Source: JBQLZQ01 sp052168355 (GTDB lineage: Bacteria; Pseudomonadota; Alphaproteobacteria; DSM-16000; Inquilinaceae). Taken from it: a stretch of 64,000 bases of DNA. The notes under the pieces are model-generated. The model made no database searches, was not told the DNA's origin, and was given only the letters and a program-made list of their open reading frames with translations. Position numbers and translations under genes: made by a program. Positions within the stretch are counted from its first letter, which is position 1. Each line of letters begins with the position of its first letter. Shown piece after piece: positions 25,515-34,753 of this stretch. The DNA lies in contig JBQLZQ010000072.1 in assembly GCA_052168355.1 (NCBI GenBank), forward strand, positions 33,982-97,981. The letters run 5' to 3'.

Positions 25515-26846
25515 CTAGGAGTTGGTCAAGGTCTGGTGGCGGGCGAAATACTGGTCGATGGCCCGGGCGATCGCGGCGGCCATGGCCTCGCGATGGCCGG
25601 ACGACAGCAACGTCCGTTCGTCGACATGGTTCGAGAGATAGCCCAGCTCCACCAGCACCGACGGCACGTCGGGCGCCTTGAGCACCGCGAAGCCGGCCTG
25701 ACGGTGGGTGTTGCGCACCAAAGGCGTCCGCACCGCCAGATTGTCGACGACAAGCTGGGCGACGATCCGCGACTCGTTCTGGCTGGCCCGCTGGGCCAGA
25801 TCGATCAGGATGCTGGCCATGATATCGTCTTCGGGGTCCAGGGCGACGCCGGCCAGAGCGTCGGCGCGGTTTTCCCGGGCCGCCAGCAATGCCGCTTCCT
25901 CGTCGCTGGCCACGTCGGACAGGGTATAGACCGACGCCCCGCGAACCTGCGGATCGTCGATACTGTCGGCGTGGATCGAAATAAACAGGTCGGCGCCGGC
26001 GGCGCGGGCCAGGGCAACCCGATCCCGCAGGCGAAGATAGACATCGCTGTCGCGGGTCAGGACCACCCGATAGCGCCCCCTCGCCTCCAGCGTGGCGCGC
26101 AATTTGCGGGCGACGGCCAGGGTGATGTCCTTTTCCTGGGTTCCGGACGGCCCGATCGCGCCGGGGTCGATGCCGCCATGGCCGGGGTCGATGGCCACCA
26201 CCCGCACCACCGGCGGCGACGGCCGTCGGCCGGGCAGCGGCACGGAAAGGCCGGCCGGAACCGCGGCGACAAAGGCCGTCGCCGGCGCGGCCGTGGAGTC
26301 CTGGGCCAACGTTTCCACCTGGGCATCCGCCGCGGGCGCCGGGGACGCCGGTCCTTCGTCGGGCCGGCGCAGCACGGCCGGCGACCGGACGGCCGTCAGC
26401 AGAAAATCGCTGGGGTCGGCGGGGCCGAGGTCGAGCACGAACCGGTAGGGCCGGGCCGCCGTGGCCGGCAGGTAGAACATGTCGGCGACGCGGGCCGGCC
26501 GTTTCAGGCTGAGGGTCACCCGCAAGGTGCCGTCGCCGACCTTTTCGTGACGATGCTCGGCGATCAGGCCGACCGACGGTGCGGAGGACGAGGTCTCCCA
26601 CTCCAGCGCCGGGAAATCCAGGACGATGCGGTACGGTTCGTCCAGGGTGGTGAGCCGAAATTCCGACGCCGTGGTCATTTCAAGCACGAATCGGGTGGTT
26701 GCGCCGTGGTCGCCCAGGCGCACATCGACCACCGCCGGCGGACGCGGCCCGGACAGCAGGGTTTGTCCCGCGGCCCCATCGGCCAGCAGCGGCGTAAGGC
26801 CGACCGCGATCAACAGAAGGCCAAGCAATTTCGCCCTAAATGCCAT
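25515..26846 (-). CDS. N-acetylmuramoyl-L-alanine amidase, AmiC-like, with AMIN domain
   Basis: 443 residues. Signal peptide at 1-28 (LLGLLLIAVGLTPLLADGAAG by core), AMIN domain at about 40-150 (septal or peptidoglycan targeting), linker, then the Amidase_3 zinc domain at about 215-435 with IDPGHGGIDPGAIG, a second zinc ligand region, LFISIHADS and VLVELGYLSN (catalytic Glu). It cleaves the amide between MurNAc and stem peptide in the periplasm, needed for daughter cell separation. An insertion in the catalytic domain suggests the EnvC/NlpD-type regulated helix. It precedes the PBP1A gene. Confidence 0.94.
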   Translation of the reverse strand: MAFRAKLLGLLLIAVGLTPLLADGAAGQTLLSGPRPPAVVDVRLGDHGATTRFVLEMTTASEFRLTTLDEPYRIVLDFPALEWETSSSAPSVGLIAEHRHEKVGDGTLRVTLSLKRPARVADMFYLPATAARPYRFVLDLGPADPSDFLLTAVRSPAVLRRPDEGPASPAPAADAQVETLAQDSTAAPATAFVAAVPAGLSVPLPGRRPSPPVVRVVAIDPGHGGIDPGAIGPSGTQEKDITLAVARKLRATLEARGRYRVVLTRDSDVYLRLRDRVALARAAGADLFISIHADSIDDPQVRGASVYTLSDVASDEEAALLAARENRADALAGVALDPEDDIMASILIDLAQRASQNESRIVAQLVVDNLAVRTPLVRNTHRQAGFAVLKAPDVPSVLVELGYLSNHVDERTLLSSGHREAMAAAIARAIDQYFARHQTLTNS

Positions 26847-27401
26847 GCGAACTCAAACTAAGACAGCCAATCCCGTTCAGATATAACGCCGATGAATCAA
26901 TCCCTTCAACAAAAAAGATAAGATGATATCTCATAGATGCGCGCGGGCAGGCCCACAGGGCCTTCCGTCGCCGATCCCGGCCCGGCCCCCGAAGTCTCCG
27001 GTGATCATAATGAAGGATTGTCGAAGCACTCTCCCGTCGCTATGTTCGGTTTGCGACATTTCATGTCCGCCACCAGCCGTATACTGAAACGATTTTCAAC
27101 AGGGAATCGCCTTAAGGTATTTCGGACGGCTGTAAGTCTTCGATGTGCGGGGTTCTCGGCGAATTGCAGATGGACCCGGCAAAGGGACTTTGTCGGCGGA
27201 TATGGGCATAGAGGTTTTGTTTGAAGTCGACGGGGCCAATCCTGGCTCTGTCCGGTTTTTCTGGCGACGCCCGTTCTGGCCGCTTTTGGAGCGCCGATCG
27301 GGGATTTGGCCGCCAGAAGCCGTTGACTTCGCCCCAACATGTGACGCGTCACCGGTCCGTTTGTCGCACCGGTCCGGGGGCAGCGTCATAAGGATATAGT
27401 T
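26847..27401. promoter_or_regulatory. 555-bp divergent region with probable RNase E 5' leader
   Basis: No supported gene; a small frame at 26937-27224 lacks recognisable protein character. Structure near the rne start includes a perfect 12-bp palindrome GTGACGCGTCAC (27341-27352) and a direct repeat CACCGGTCCG (27350-27359 and 27367-27376), followed by AAGGA six to eight bases before the ATG. RNase E mRNAs in other bacteria have long 5' leaders through which the enzyme controls its own message, so an equivalent is plausible here. An A+T-rich tract at 26870-26935 may hold the amidase promoter. Confidence 0.4.
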
Positions 27402-30206
27402 ATGGCGAAAAACATGCTGGTGGACGCCACCCATCCGGAAGAAACCCGGGTCGTGGTGGTCAGCGGGAACAAGCTTGAGGAATTCGATTTCGAGACCGCT
27501 GCCAAACGGCAGCTCAAGGGAAACATCTATCTGGCCAAGGTCACGCGGGTCGAACCCTCGCTGCAGGCGGCCTTTGTGGAGTATGGCGGCAACCGTCACG
27601 GTTTCCTGGCCTTCTCCGAAATCCATCCCGATTACTACAGAATTCCGGTCGCCGATCGCGAGGCCTTGATCGCCGACGACCGCAATTTCGAAGCGAGCCG
27701 GGACGAGGGCGATGCGGCGACCGCCGATAACGACGCCGATCCGTTTTCCGATCCCCGCGACGGCGACGACACCGACGGCGAGCCCAGCTTCGATCTGGGT
27801 CCGGCCGGGGAACCGACGGCCGACGGCGGCGCCGGGAAAAACGGCTCGGACGACGACCATGCGACCGTCGGGGCGGACGGCGGTGACATTGCCGCGGTTC
27901 CGCTGCGCAGCACCGGGGTCGAGGTCGTGGGCGGCGACGAAGTCGAGGAAGCCACCGCGCGCCCCGCCGCCCGTCGACCGCGGCGTCATTACAAGATCCA
28001 GGAGGTGGTCAAGCGGCGCCAGATCATGCTGGTCCAGGTCACCAAGGAGGAACGCGGCAACAAGGGCGCGGCCCTGACCACCTATCTGTCGCTGGCCGGC
28101 CGCTATTGCGTGCTGATGCCCAACACGCCCCGCGGCGGCGGCGTCTCCCGCAAGATCGCGAACCCCAAGGACCGCAAGAAGATGAAGCAGATCCTGGACG
28201 ATCTGTTCATCCCCGAAGGCATGGCGGTGATCCTGCGCACCGCCGGGTTGGAGCGAACACGGACGGAGATCAAGCGGGACTTTGATTATCTTCTGCGTCT
28301 GTGGGATTCGATCCGCGAACTGACGCTCGAATCGACGGCGCCGACCCTGATCCACGAAGAGGCGAACCTGATCAAGCGGGCCATCCGCGACCTGTATTCC
28401 CGCGACATCGACGGCGTCCACGTCGCCGGCGAAGAGGGCTACCGGACGGCCAAGGATTTCATGCGGATGCTGATGCCGTCCCATGCCCGCAACGTTCAGC
28501 TTTATCGGGACGACAGCGTTCCGCTGTTCCACCGTTATCAGGTGGAGAGCCAGATCGACGCGATGCACAGCCCGATGGTCCAGCTGCCGTCCGGCGGCAC
28601 CGTTGTCCTGAACCCGACCGAGGCGCTGGTCGCCATCGACGTCAATTCCGGCCGCTCGACGCGTGAGCGCAACATCGAGGAAACGGCCTACAAGACCAAC
28701 CTCGAGGCGGCGGAGGAGATTGCCCGTCAGCTTCGCCTGCGCGACCTGGCCGGGCTGATCGTCATCGATTTCATCGACATGGAGGACGATCGCCACAACA
28801 CGGCGGTGGAACGTCGGCTCAAGGAAAGCATGCGCGGCGACCGGGCACGGATCCAGCTTGGACATATCAGCCCGTTCGGCCTTCTGGAACTGTCGCGTCA
28901 GCGACTGCGGCCCAGCTTTGTCGAAACCCATTTCCAGACCTGTGCCCTGTGCGCGGGCATCGGCCTGACCCGTACGAGCGGGTCGGTGGCCCTGCAGGTG
29001 CTGCGCGCCATCGAGGAAGAAGGCATCAAGCGCCGGGCGCGGGAGGTCGCGGTTCGCCTGCCGACCTCCATCGCCCTCTATATCTTCAATGAAAAGCGAG
29101 CGGCCCTGGCGGAGATCGAGCAGCGCTACGGCTTTACCGTGCTTCTGCATGGCGACGACACGCTGATCGGCGCCGACTATCGCTTGGAGCGCACCCGGGC
29201 GCGGGAAGACGGCGATATGGTTGCCGCACCGGCGATAGACATCGTCAAGGTCATGGCCGATGTCGACGCGGACACCGATGACGATGTCAGTGACGGGGCC
29301 GAGGCGGCTTCCGAAGCGGATGGCGAGGAAGATCGCGGCAAGCGCAAGCGGCGGTCGCGCCGGGGCCGACGCCGTCGCGACGACAGCCGCGATGGCGTCG
29401 CGGATCAGGCGGCAGCCGCCGAAACCGCCCCCGGTGACACCTCCGAGTCCGACACCGACGGCGACGATGCGGTCCAGGCCGGTGCCGCGGCCGCCGAGGA
29501 CGATGAGGGGTCCGAACAACGCCGTAGTAAGCGCCGGCGTGGCCGGCGCGGCGGGCGGCGGCGGGCCGGACGCACACGCGACGAGGCCCAGTCCGTGTCG
29601 ACCGTGGACACCATGGCGGACGGCGAAACCGCGCCGGACGACGCGGTATCCGACCAACCGACGGAAATCCCCCTGGCGGCCCAGGCCGACGACGCAACGG
29701 ACGAGGCACCGACGGCGATGCCCGCCGAACCCGCGCTGGCCGCCGAGCCTGCCGCCGAACCTGCCAAGGACGAGGCCAAGAAACCGGCCCGGCGCCGCAG
29801 CCGAAAGACCAAGCCGGTGACGACGGGGGACGAGTCGGCAACCGAGACGGTCGAGACCGCGCCGGACGCCAAGCCGACAAAAGCACCCGCCAAACGGCGG
29901 CCGCGCCGCGCCGCGTCGGTGGCCGCCGACCCCGTGGAAATCGGCGATCTTGCCGCCGTGAGCGATCCGGTGGTCGTCGATGCCCCGGACAGGCAGGATG
30001 AGGCCGCCCAGGATGAGCCCGCCGAAGTCAACGGCGCGGCCGAACCGGCAGCCGCGGTCAATGGCGATTCGGCCGAGCCGAACTCCGACGAGCCCACGCC
30101 CGCGCCGGCGCCGGAACCCGAACGTCCGGCGGCGTCTCCCTATCAGGTCATCAGCGAGGCGCCTGAGCGCAAGAAGGGCGGTTGGTGGCGGCGCGTCCTG
30201 GATTAG
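27402..30206 (+). CDS. rne: Ribonuclease E
   Basis: 934 residues. Essential endonuclease for mRNA decay and rRNA processing, with degradosome scaffold. The S1 domain (about 38-215) is split by an acidic low-complexity insertion at about 95-190, as in other alphaproteobacterial RNase E. The catalytic domain has Mg-binding D413 (VAIDVNSG) and D456 (IVIDFIDM). The Zn-link is CALC at about 514-517, giving the tetramer interface. From about 610 to the end the protein is a highly charged, Ala/Pro/Arg-rich disordered scaffold with Arg-rich RNA-binding patches (KRKRRSRRGRRRR, RRGGRRRAGR), ending in the conserved GGWWRRVLD. Start ATG at 27402 with AAGGA upstream. Confidence 0.97.
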   Translation: MAKNMLVDATHPEETRVVVVSGNKLEEFDFETAAKRQLKGNIYLAKVTRVEPSLQAAFVEYGGNRHGFLAFSEIHPDYYRIPVADREALIADDRNFEASRDEGDAATADNDADPFSDPRDGDDTDGEPSFDLGPAGEPTADGGAGKNGSDDDHATVGADGGDIAAVPLRSTGVEVVGGDEVEEATARPAARRPRRHYKIQEVVKRRQIMLVQVTKEERGNKGAALTTYLSLAGRYCVLMPNTPRGGGVSRKIANPKDRKKMKQILDDLFIPEGMAVILRTAGLERTRTEIKRDFDYLLRLWDSIRELTLESTAPTLIHEEANLIKRAIRDLYSRDIDGVHVAGEEGYRTAKDFMRMLMPSHARNVQLYRDDSVPLFHRYQVESQIDAMHSPMVQLPSGGTVVLNPTEALVAIDVNSGRSTRERNIEETAYKTNLEAAEEIARQLRLRDLAGLIVIDFIDMEDDRHNTAVERRLKESMRGDRARIQLGHISPFGLLELSRQRLRPSFVETHFQTCALCAGIGLTRTSGSVALQVLRAIEEEGIKRRAREVAVRLPTSIALYIFNEKRAALAEIEQRYGFTVLLHGDDTLIGADYRLERTRAREDGDMVAAPAIDIVKVMADVDADTDDDVSDGAEAASEADGEEDRGKRKRRSRRGRRRRDDSRDGVADQAAAAETAPGDTSESDTDGDDAVQAGAAAAEDDEGSEQRRSKRRRGRRGGRRRAGRTRDEAQSVSTVDTMADGETAPDDAVSDQPTEIPLAAQADDATDEAPTAMPAEPALAAEPAAEPAKDEAKKPARRRSRKTKPVTTGDESATETVETAPDAKPTKAPAKRRPRRAASVAADPVEIGDLAAVSDPVVVDAPDRQDEAAQDEPAEVNGAAEPAAAVNGDSAEPNSDEPTPAPAPEPERPAASPYQVISEAPERKKGGWWRRVLD

Positions 30207-30259
30207 CGATCTCATTCAGGCATGGGGTAGCCATGGGACGTCCGGCGCTCCTTGCTGCC

Positions 30260-31408
30260 TCAGGCACGCCAGCGCCGTAGGCGATCGGCCGCCTCCTGAA
30301 TGTCGGCGGTCGGTCCGGCAAAGCAAAACCGCATCGTGGCATGGCCGCGCCCAAGGTCGAAATCGACCCCCGGCGTGGCCGCCACACCGGTCTCGGCCAG
30401 CATGCGCTTGCAAAACGCTTCACTGTCGTTGGTCATGTGGGCGATGTCGGCGTACAGGTAAAACGCGCCGTCCGCCGGCGCCAGCCGGTCGAACCCGGCG
30501 GCCGGCAGGCCGGTCAGCAGGATCTCCCGGTTGGCGGCGTAGCGGACGACATTGGCGTCCAGCTCCTCCGCGCAGTCGAATGCCGCCAGGGCCGCGTGCT
30601 GAGACAGGGTCGGCGGGGAGATGAACAGGCTCTGGGCCAGGCGCTCGACGGCCCCGGCCAGGTCGCCGGGCACCACCGCCCAGCCCAGCCGCCACCCGGT
30701 CATCGCGTAATACTTTGAGAAGCTGTTGATGCTGACCGCATGGTCGCTGAACGCCAGCGCGGTTGCCGGCTCCCGTCCGTAGGTGATGCCGTGATAGATC
30801 TCGTCGGAGATCAGCCGGATGCCGGCCCGGTCGCAATAGGTGGCAAGGGCGGCCAGCTCGTCGGGGGTCAGCATGGTGCCGGCCGGGTTGGACGGGCTGG
30901 CGACGATCAGCCCGTCGGGCCGGGGGTCCAGCCGATCGACCAGGTCGGGCGTGGGCTGGAAGCGGGTCTCGGGCCCGGTCACGATTTCCACCGGCGCGAT
31001 GCCGAGCGCGGTCAGGAAGTTGCGGTAGGCGGGATAGCCCGGCGCCGCCAGGGCCACCCTGTCGCCATGGTCGAAGGCGGCGAGAAAGCTGAGCAGGAAA
31101 GCCCCCGACGATCCGGTGGTCACCACCACCCGTTCGGGCGGTATCGCGACCCCGTAGGCACAGTCATAGTGGTCGGCGATCCGCTGGCGCAGCCGCGGCA
31201 GCCCCAGGGCCAGGGTGTAGCCCAGCGTTTCCCGGTCGAGCGCCGCCCGCGCCGCCGCCAGAACCTTGGCCGGGGCCGGCGTTCCCGGCTGGCCGATCTC
31301 CAGATGCAGCACGTCGCCATGCGCCTTCTCGCGCCGCGCCGCGGCCTCCATGACTTCCATCACGATGAACGGCGCCACGGCACCGCGTCGCGCCGTCTTC
31401 AACGCCAT
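30260..31408 (-). CDS. Class I/II pyridoxal-phosphate aminotransferase
   Basis: 382 residues, fold type I. PLP Lys in SFSKYYAMTGWRLGW, NPAGTML for the Asn contact, LISDEIYHGITY for the Asp, and Arg in the C-terminal MRFCFAG. The N-terminal segment (VAPFIVMEVMEAAARRE, LEIGQPG) is typical of aspartate/branched or aromatic aminotransferase-like enzymes of subgroup I-gamma. The amino-acid specificity cannot be set from sequence. It could supply aromatic transamination for the homogentisate route in this window, but it is 8 kb from it. Start ATG at 31408 has GGAGGAGA upstream. Confidence 0.92.
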   Translation of the reverse strand: MALKTARRGAVAPFIVMEVMEAAARREKAHGDVLHLEIGQPGTPAPAKVLAAARAALDRETLGYTLALGLPRLRQRIADHYDCAYGVAIPPERVVVTTGSSGAFLLSFLAAFDHGDRVALAAPGYPAYRNFLTALGIAPVEIVTGPETRFQPTPDLVDRLDPRPDGLIVASPSNPAGTMLTPDELAALATYCDRAGIRLISDEIYHGITYGREPATALAFSDHAVSINSFSKYYAMTGWRLGWAVVPGDLAGAVERLAQSLFISPPTLSQHAALAAFDCAEELDANVVRYAANREILLTGLPAAGFDRLAPADGAFYLYADIAHMTNDSEAFCKRMLAETGVAATPGVDFDLGRGHATMRFCFAGPTADIQEAADRLRRWRA

Positions 31409-31546
31409 CTCTTGGTCTCCTCCTCGCGCCGAACACACATCGCGCGATTTGGCACGGCAGAAGGCCTGATTGGGGAGTCTGGGTTTCCCAAAGCGTCGCA
31501 ATCTCTTGAGTCTTGGCTGGGACCGAACGGACAACCTATTGAAAGC

Positions 31547-32917
31547 TCACGACTGGATCAAATACGGCATCATCGACGATGCGAGGCTCAGAACCAGGAA
31601 GAAGCCCGCCATGTCGGTGATCGTGGTCAGCAGAGGGCCGCTCGCCACCGCCGGATCCTGACCGATCCATTTGAGCAGAAGGGGGACAACGCCGCCGATC
31701 GACACGGCAATCAGCGTGTTGAGCGCCAGCGCGACGCCGATGACCACGCCAAGCCAGGAATTGTCCTTCCACAACCATGCCACCACGCCGATCAGCACCC
31801 CAAGCGCGATGCCGTTGATGACCCCCACGGAAGCCTCCTTGGTCCAGACGCGCCATGCGTCCCGCGGGCGGACAAGGCCGAGCGAGAGTTCCCTCATGGT
31901 CACAGCCACGGCCTGGTTGCCCGAGCAGCCGCTCATGTCCGAGACCATCGGCAGGAAGACGGCAATGGCGATCACCGCCGCCAGAGTCTCCTCATAGGCG
32001 GAGATCACGCTGGCGGCCAGGATGTTGAGGACGATGTTGGCGGAAAGCCACGCCAGCCGGCGCCGGGCCCTCAGCCATGTGGGCATCGAACGCACCTCGT
32101 CGCCGACCACGCCCTGGCGCCGGAGACTCTCGGATTCGGCGCGTTCGAGCGCCGCGGAATCAACGGCGGCGCGCGACACGACGCCGACGAGGGTTCCGTC
32201 TTCCTCGACAACCGGCAAGCCGAGAAACGGATGCTCGTCGAACAGCGCCTGGAGATCGTCGAGCGGCAGGGCCACCGAAACCGTGAGCGGCGGCGTCATG
32301 ATGTCGGTCAGACGGGCGCCGCGCTGCGTGGTCAACAGGCTGCGAAGCGAGACCACGCCGACGGGCCGGCCAGTTTGGTCTATGATGTATGGGTGTTGGC
32401 CGCGATATCTCTCGAAATCGTCGTCTTCGGTCACGAAACCGCGGAGGACGGCGCCGACCGTATCGGTCTCGCGGAACGTGAACGCCTCCGCGACCATCAG
32501 CCCACCCGCGGTATCATCGTCATATTCGGCGAGACGCCGGACGTCGGCAGCGTCCTCGGTGTTCATCTCGGCGAGAATCGCCTCGGCATCCTGACGGTCG
32601 AGATCGCCGATGAGGTCGGCCTGCACGTCGGAATCGAGTTCCTCGATGATCTCCGCCGCCTTGCCGGCGGCGAGCCGCTCAACCAGCTCGGACGCGAGTT
32701 CGCTTGGCGCCTCCTCGATCAATTCGGCCGCCAGTTCCGGAGGAAGGAGCGTCAGCACGGCGTTCCGATCCCCAGGCGACAGGGTCAGAAGCTCGCGCAG
32801 GGCCTCGCTGATGGGCATCGGATCGAGCAGCGCGGCCAATCCCGCTCCGTCGCCCCGTTCCAGGAGATCGCGAAGGCGAGCGGCGGCGTCGTGCCCATCG
32901 TCGATGACATTGGTCAT
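31547..32917 (-). CDS. mgtE: Magnesium transporter MgtE
   Basis: 456 residues. Cytoplasmic N domain of helical repeats (LSPGDRNAVLTLLPPELAAELIEE by ends, DSDVQADLIGDLDRQDAEAILAEM), tandem CBS domains (about 140-260, GVVSLRSLLT and LVGVVSRAAV), a connecting plug helix and five membrane helices (about 285-455) with PMVSDMSGCSGNQA. It is a Mg-gated Mg2+ channel in the inner membrane. Start ATG at 32917 follows GGAGG at a normal distance. It is divergent from the Rim operon across an A+T-rich promoter region. Confidence 0.95.
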   Translation of the reverse strand: MTNVIDDGHDAAARLRDLLERGDGAGLAALLDPMPISEALRELLTLSPGDRNAVLTLLPPELAAELIEEAPSELASELVERLAAGKAAEIIEELDSDVQADLIGDLDRQDAEAILAEMNTEDAADVRRLAEYDDDTAGGLMVAEAFTFRETDTVGAVLRGFVTEDDDFERYRGQHPYIIDQTGRPVGVVSLRSLLTTQRGARLTDIMTPPLTVSVALPLDDLQALFDEHPFLGLPVVEEDGTLVGVVSRAAVDSAALERAESESLRRQGVVGDEVRSMPTWLRARRRLAWLSANIVLNILAASVISAYEETLAAVIAIAVFLPMVSDMSGCSGNQAVAVTMRELSLGLVRPRDAWRVWTKEASVGVINGIALGVLIGVVAWLWKDNSWLGVVIGVALALNTLIAVSIGGVVPLLLKWIGQDPAVASGPLLTTITDMAGFFLVLSLASSMMPYLIQS

Positions 32918-33001
32918 AAGAGGGCCTCCAGTTGCCGCAACACGCTGCATCAAGACCAGAAAAATAAACTTTTTTTATCTATAGACCAATAAAATTCTTC
33001 T
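32918..33001. promoter_or_regulatory. A+T-rich divergent promoter region, mgtE / rim operon
   Basis: Only 84 bp separate the two divergent starts. Bases 32955-33001 are very A+T-rich for this genome, with a seven-T run near 32971 and TATCTATAG. Both promoters must lie here. No specific operator was recognised. Confidence 0.45.
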
Positions 33002-33298
33002 ATGTATAGGTTTGGAATGGTTACGGATGCGGACAGGATTGTCGCGACAGCGGACCGGCTCGCCGCCTTGCACGACAGGGCCTTTGGCGGCAAGCCAGGG
33101 GGGCGTTACCGGATTTCAGCGAAGCTGGTGTACCGGATCGCGGGGCGACGGCGGCTGTATGAGGATGACGTGCGCGGTCTCCGCCGCGCTCTTCTCGAGC
33201 GCGGGTTCGTGTTGATCGACATGGAAACGTTCTTCGTGGTGATCAGCGCGAACGCCTTCGTGAACTATCGAAGGGCCAACGAGGATTGTCTGGAATGA
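33002..33298 (+). CDS. Small basic protein of unknown function, first gene of the rim operon
   Basis: 98 residues (or 93 if ATG 33017, which has AGG seven bases upstream, is used). The sequence is predicted helical: DADRIVATADRLAALHDRAF, a basic KLVYRIAGRRRLYEDDVRGLRRALLERG helix pair (given by ends) and a C-terminal hydrophobic strand LIDMETFFVVIS. I recognise no family; it could be a small helical RNA/DNA- or ribosome-associated protein. Its stop overlaps the next gene start (ATGA), so it is translationally coupled to the RimB-like gene. That coupling is the only functional hint. Confidence 0.65.
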   Translation: MYRFGMVTDADRIVATADRLAALHDRAFGGKPGGRYRISAKLVYRIAGRRRLYEDDVRGLRRALLERGFVLIDMETFFVVISANAFVNYRRANEDCLE

Positions 33299-33813
33299 CG
33301 ATCAAACGCCTACGATCGAAAGGAGCCGGCAAGGAAGTGATCGGCTGGAGGGAGCTGGTCGGTCTCCCGGAGTTCGGGATACCGGAGATGCGGGCCAAGA
33401 TCGACACCGGCGCGCGAACGTCGGCCCTGCACGCCGAGGATCAGGAACTGTTTGAACGGGCCGGCGCCCTCTGGGTCCGCTTCACGATCCCGTTTCCCGG
33501 CAAACGGCACGGAATCCGTGTCGAGGCCCTTTTGCTCGATGCGCGTAACATCAAGAATACGAGCGGCGTTTCGGAGCGCCGGCTCGTGGTCGGGACGACG
33601 CTCCTTCTCGGGCGTCACTGTTGGCATATCGACATGTCGCTCGCCGATCGCAAGCAAATGGAATTCGACCTCATCCTCGGACGCACCGCGATCCGGGGTC
33701 GGAAAGTGCTCGTCGATCCGGGCCGGTCCTTCCTGACCGGCAAGCCGGACGGTGGATTGTCGCCGCGCGGCACCACTTTCCGCCATCACGGCGACCTTCG
33801 CTCCCACGAGTGA
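33295..33813 (+). CDS. rimB: RimB-type ATP-dependent zinc protease family protein (retropepsin-like)
   Basis: 172 residues. KIDTGARTSALHA is the Asp-Thr-Gly-type signature of the family (Pfam Zn_protease, now viewed as retropepsin-like), with LGRTAI and VDPGRSFL downstream. Characterised relatives (RimB) act with RimK to control glutamate-tail modification of ribosomal protein S6. Start ATG at 33295 overlaps the stop of the small upstream gene; rimK starts 34 bp downstream. Confidence 0.88.
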   Translation: MTIKRLRSKGAGKEVIGWRELVGLPEFGIPEMRAKIDTGARTSALHAEDQELFERAGALWVRFTIPFPGKRHGIRVEALLLDARNIKNTSGVSERRLVVGTTLLLGRHCWHIDMSLADRKQMEFDLILGRTAIRGRKVLVDPGRSFLTGKPDGGLSPRGTTFRHHGDLRSHE

Positions 33814-33847
33814 ACTCGTCCCAAGCATCCCGAACAAGGAGAAGACC

Positions 33848-34753
33848 ATGAAGATCGCCATGATGGCTCGGAACCCCAATCTGTATTCGCACAAGCGCCT
33901 GAAGGAAGCCGCTGAGGCGCGCGGCCATGAATGCGACATCGTCAATACTCTGCGCTGCTACATGAACATCGCGTCGCGTCGCCCCGAGATCTACTACAAT
34001 GGGGAGAAGCTTCCCCCTTACGACGCCGTCATCCCCCGCATCGGCGCCTCGGTGACGTTCTACGGGCTTGCGGTGCTGCGGCAGTTCGAGGTCATGGGCG
34101 TCTTTCCGCTGAACGAGTCCGTCGGCATCGGTCGCTCCCGCGACAAGCTCCGCTCCCTGCAGCTTCTCGCCCGCGAAGGGATCGGGCTCCCGGTGACGAC
34201 GTTCGCCTACGACCCCAAGCAGACCGAGGAGGTCTTGCGGCTCGCCGGCGGCTCGCCGCTGGTGATCAAGCTTCTCGAGGGCACCCAGGGCATCGGCGTC
34301 GTCCTGGCCGATACCGACCGGTCCGCCAAATCGGTGATCGAGGCGTTTCGGGGCGCCAACGTCAACATTCTGGTCCAGGAATTCATCAAGGAGGCCGGCG
34401 GCGCCGACATCCGGGCCCTCGTCGTCGGCGGCAAGGTGATCGCGGCGATGCAGCGCACGGGAGCCGAGGGTGAGTTCCGTTCCAACCTTCATCGCGGCGG
34501 CAGCGCCAGGACCATCAAGATTTCGCCCGAGGAGCGGTCCACGGCGATCCGTTCCGCACGGGCCATGGGGCTCAATGTCTGCGGTGTCGATATGCTGCGC
34601 GCCAATCACGGGCCCGTGGTGATGGAGGTCAATTCATCCCCGGGTCTCGAAGGCGTCGAGAAAGCGACCGGCATCGACGTTGCCGGCAAGATCATCGAAT
34701 TCATGGAGGCTAATGCGAAGCCGGGCAGGACCAAGACCAAGGGCAAGGGGTAA
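33848..34753 (+). CDS. rimK: Alpha-L-glutamate ligase RimK (ribosomal protein S6 modification)
   Basis: 301 residues, ATP-grasp enzyme. N-terminal KIAMMARNPNLYSHKRL and NTLRCYMNIAS, then DAVIPRIGASVTFYG, RDKLRSLQLL and the ATP-grasp core: VIKLLEGTQGIGVVLA, VQEFIKEAGGADIRALVVGGKV, RSNLHRGGSA and the Mg ligands in VMEVNSSPGLEGVE. It adds Glu residues to the C-terminus of S6, and homologues also make poly-Glu. Start ATG at 33848. Its stop overlaps the next start (TAATG). Confidence 0.95.
   Translation: MKIAMMARNPNLYSHKRLKEAAEARGHECDIVNTLRCYMNIASRRPEIYYNGEKLPPYDAVIPRIGASVTFYGLAVLRQFEVMGVFPLNESVGIGRSRDKLRSLQLLAREGIGLPVTTFAYDPKQTEEVLRLAGGSPLVIKLLEGTQGIGVVLADTDRSAKSVIEAFRGANVNILVQEFIKEAGGADIRALVVGGKVIAAMQRTGAEGEFRSNLHRGGSARTIKISPEERSTAIRSARAMGLNVCGVDMLRANHGPVVMEVNSSPGLEGVEKATGIDVAGKIIEFMEANAKPGRTKTKGKG

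Noticed and set aside
26937..27224. 95-residue frame in the rne leader
   Set aside because: No recognisable features, poor start context and overlap with a probable regulatory leader.
27096..30215. 1039-residue open frame antisense to rne
   Set aside because: A consequence of high G+C and biased third positions opposite a real gene; composition is Gly/Arg/Val-rich with no family signature.
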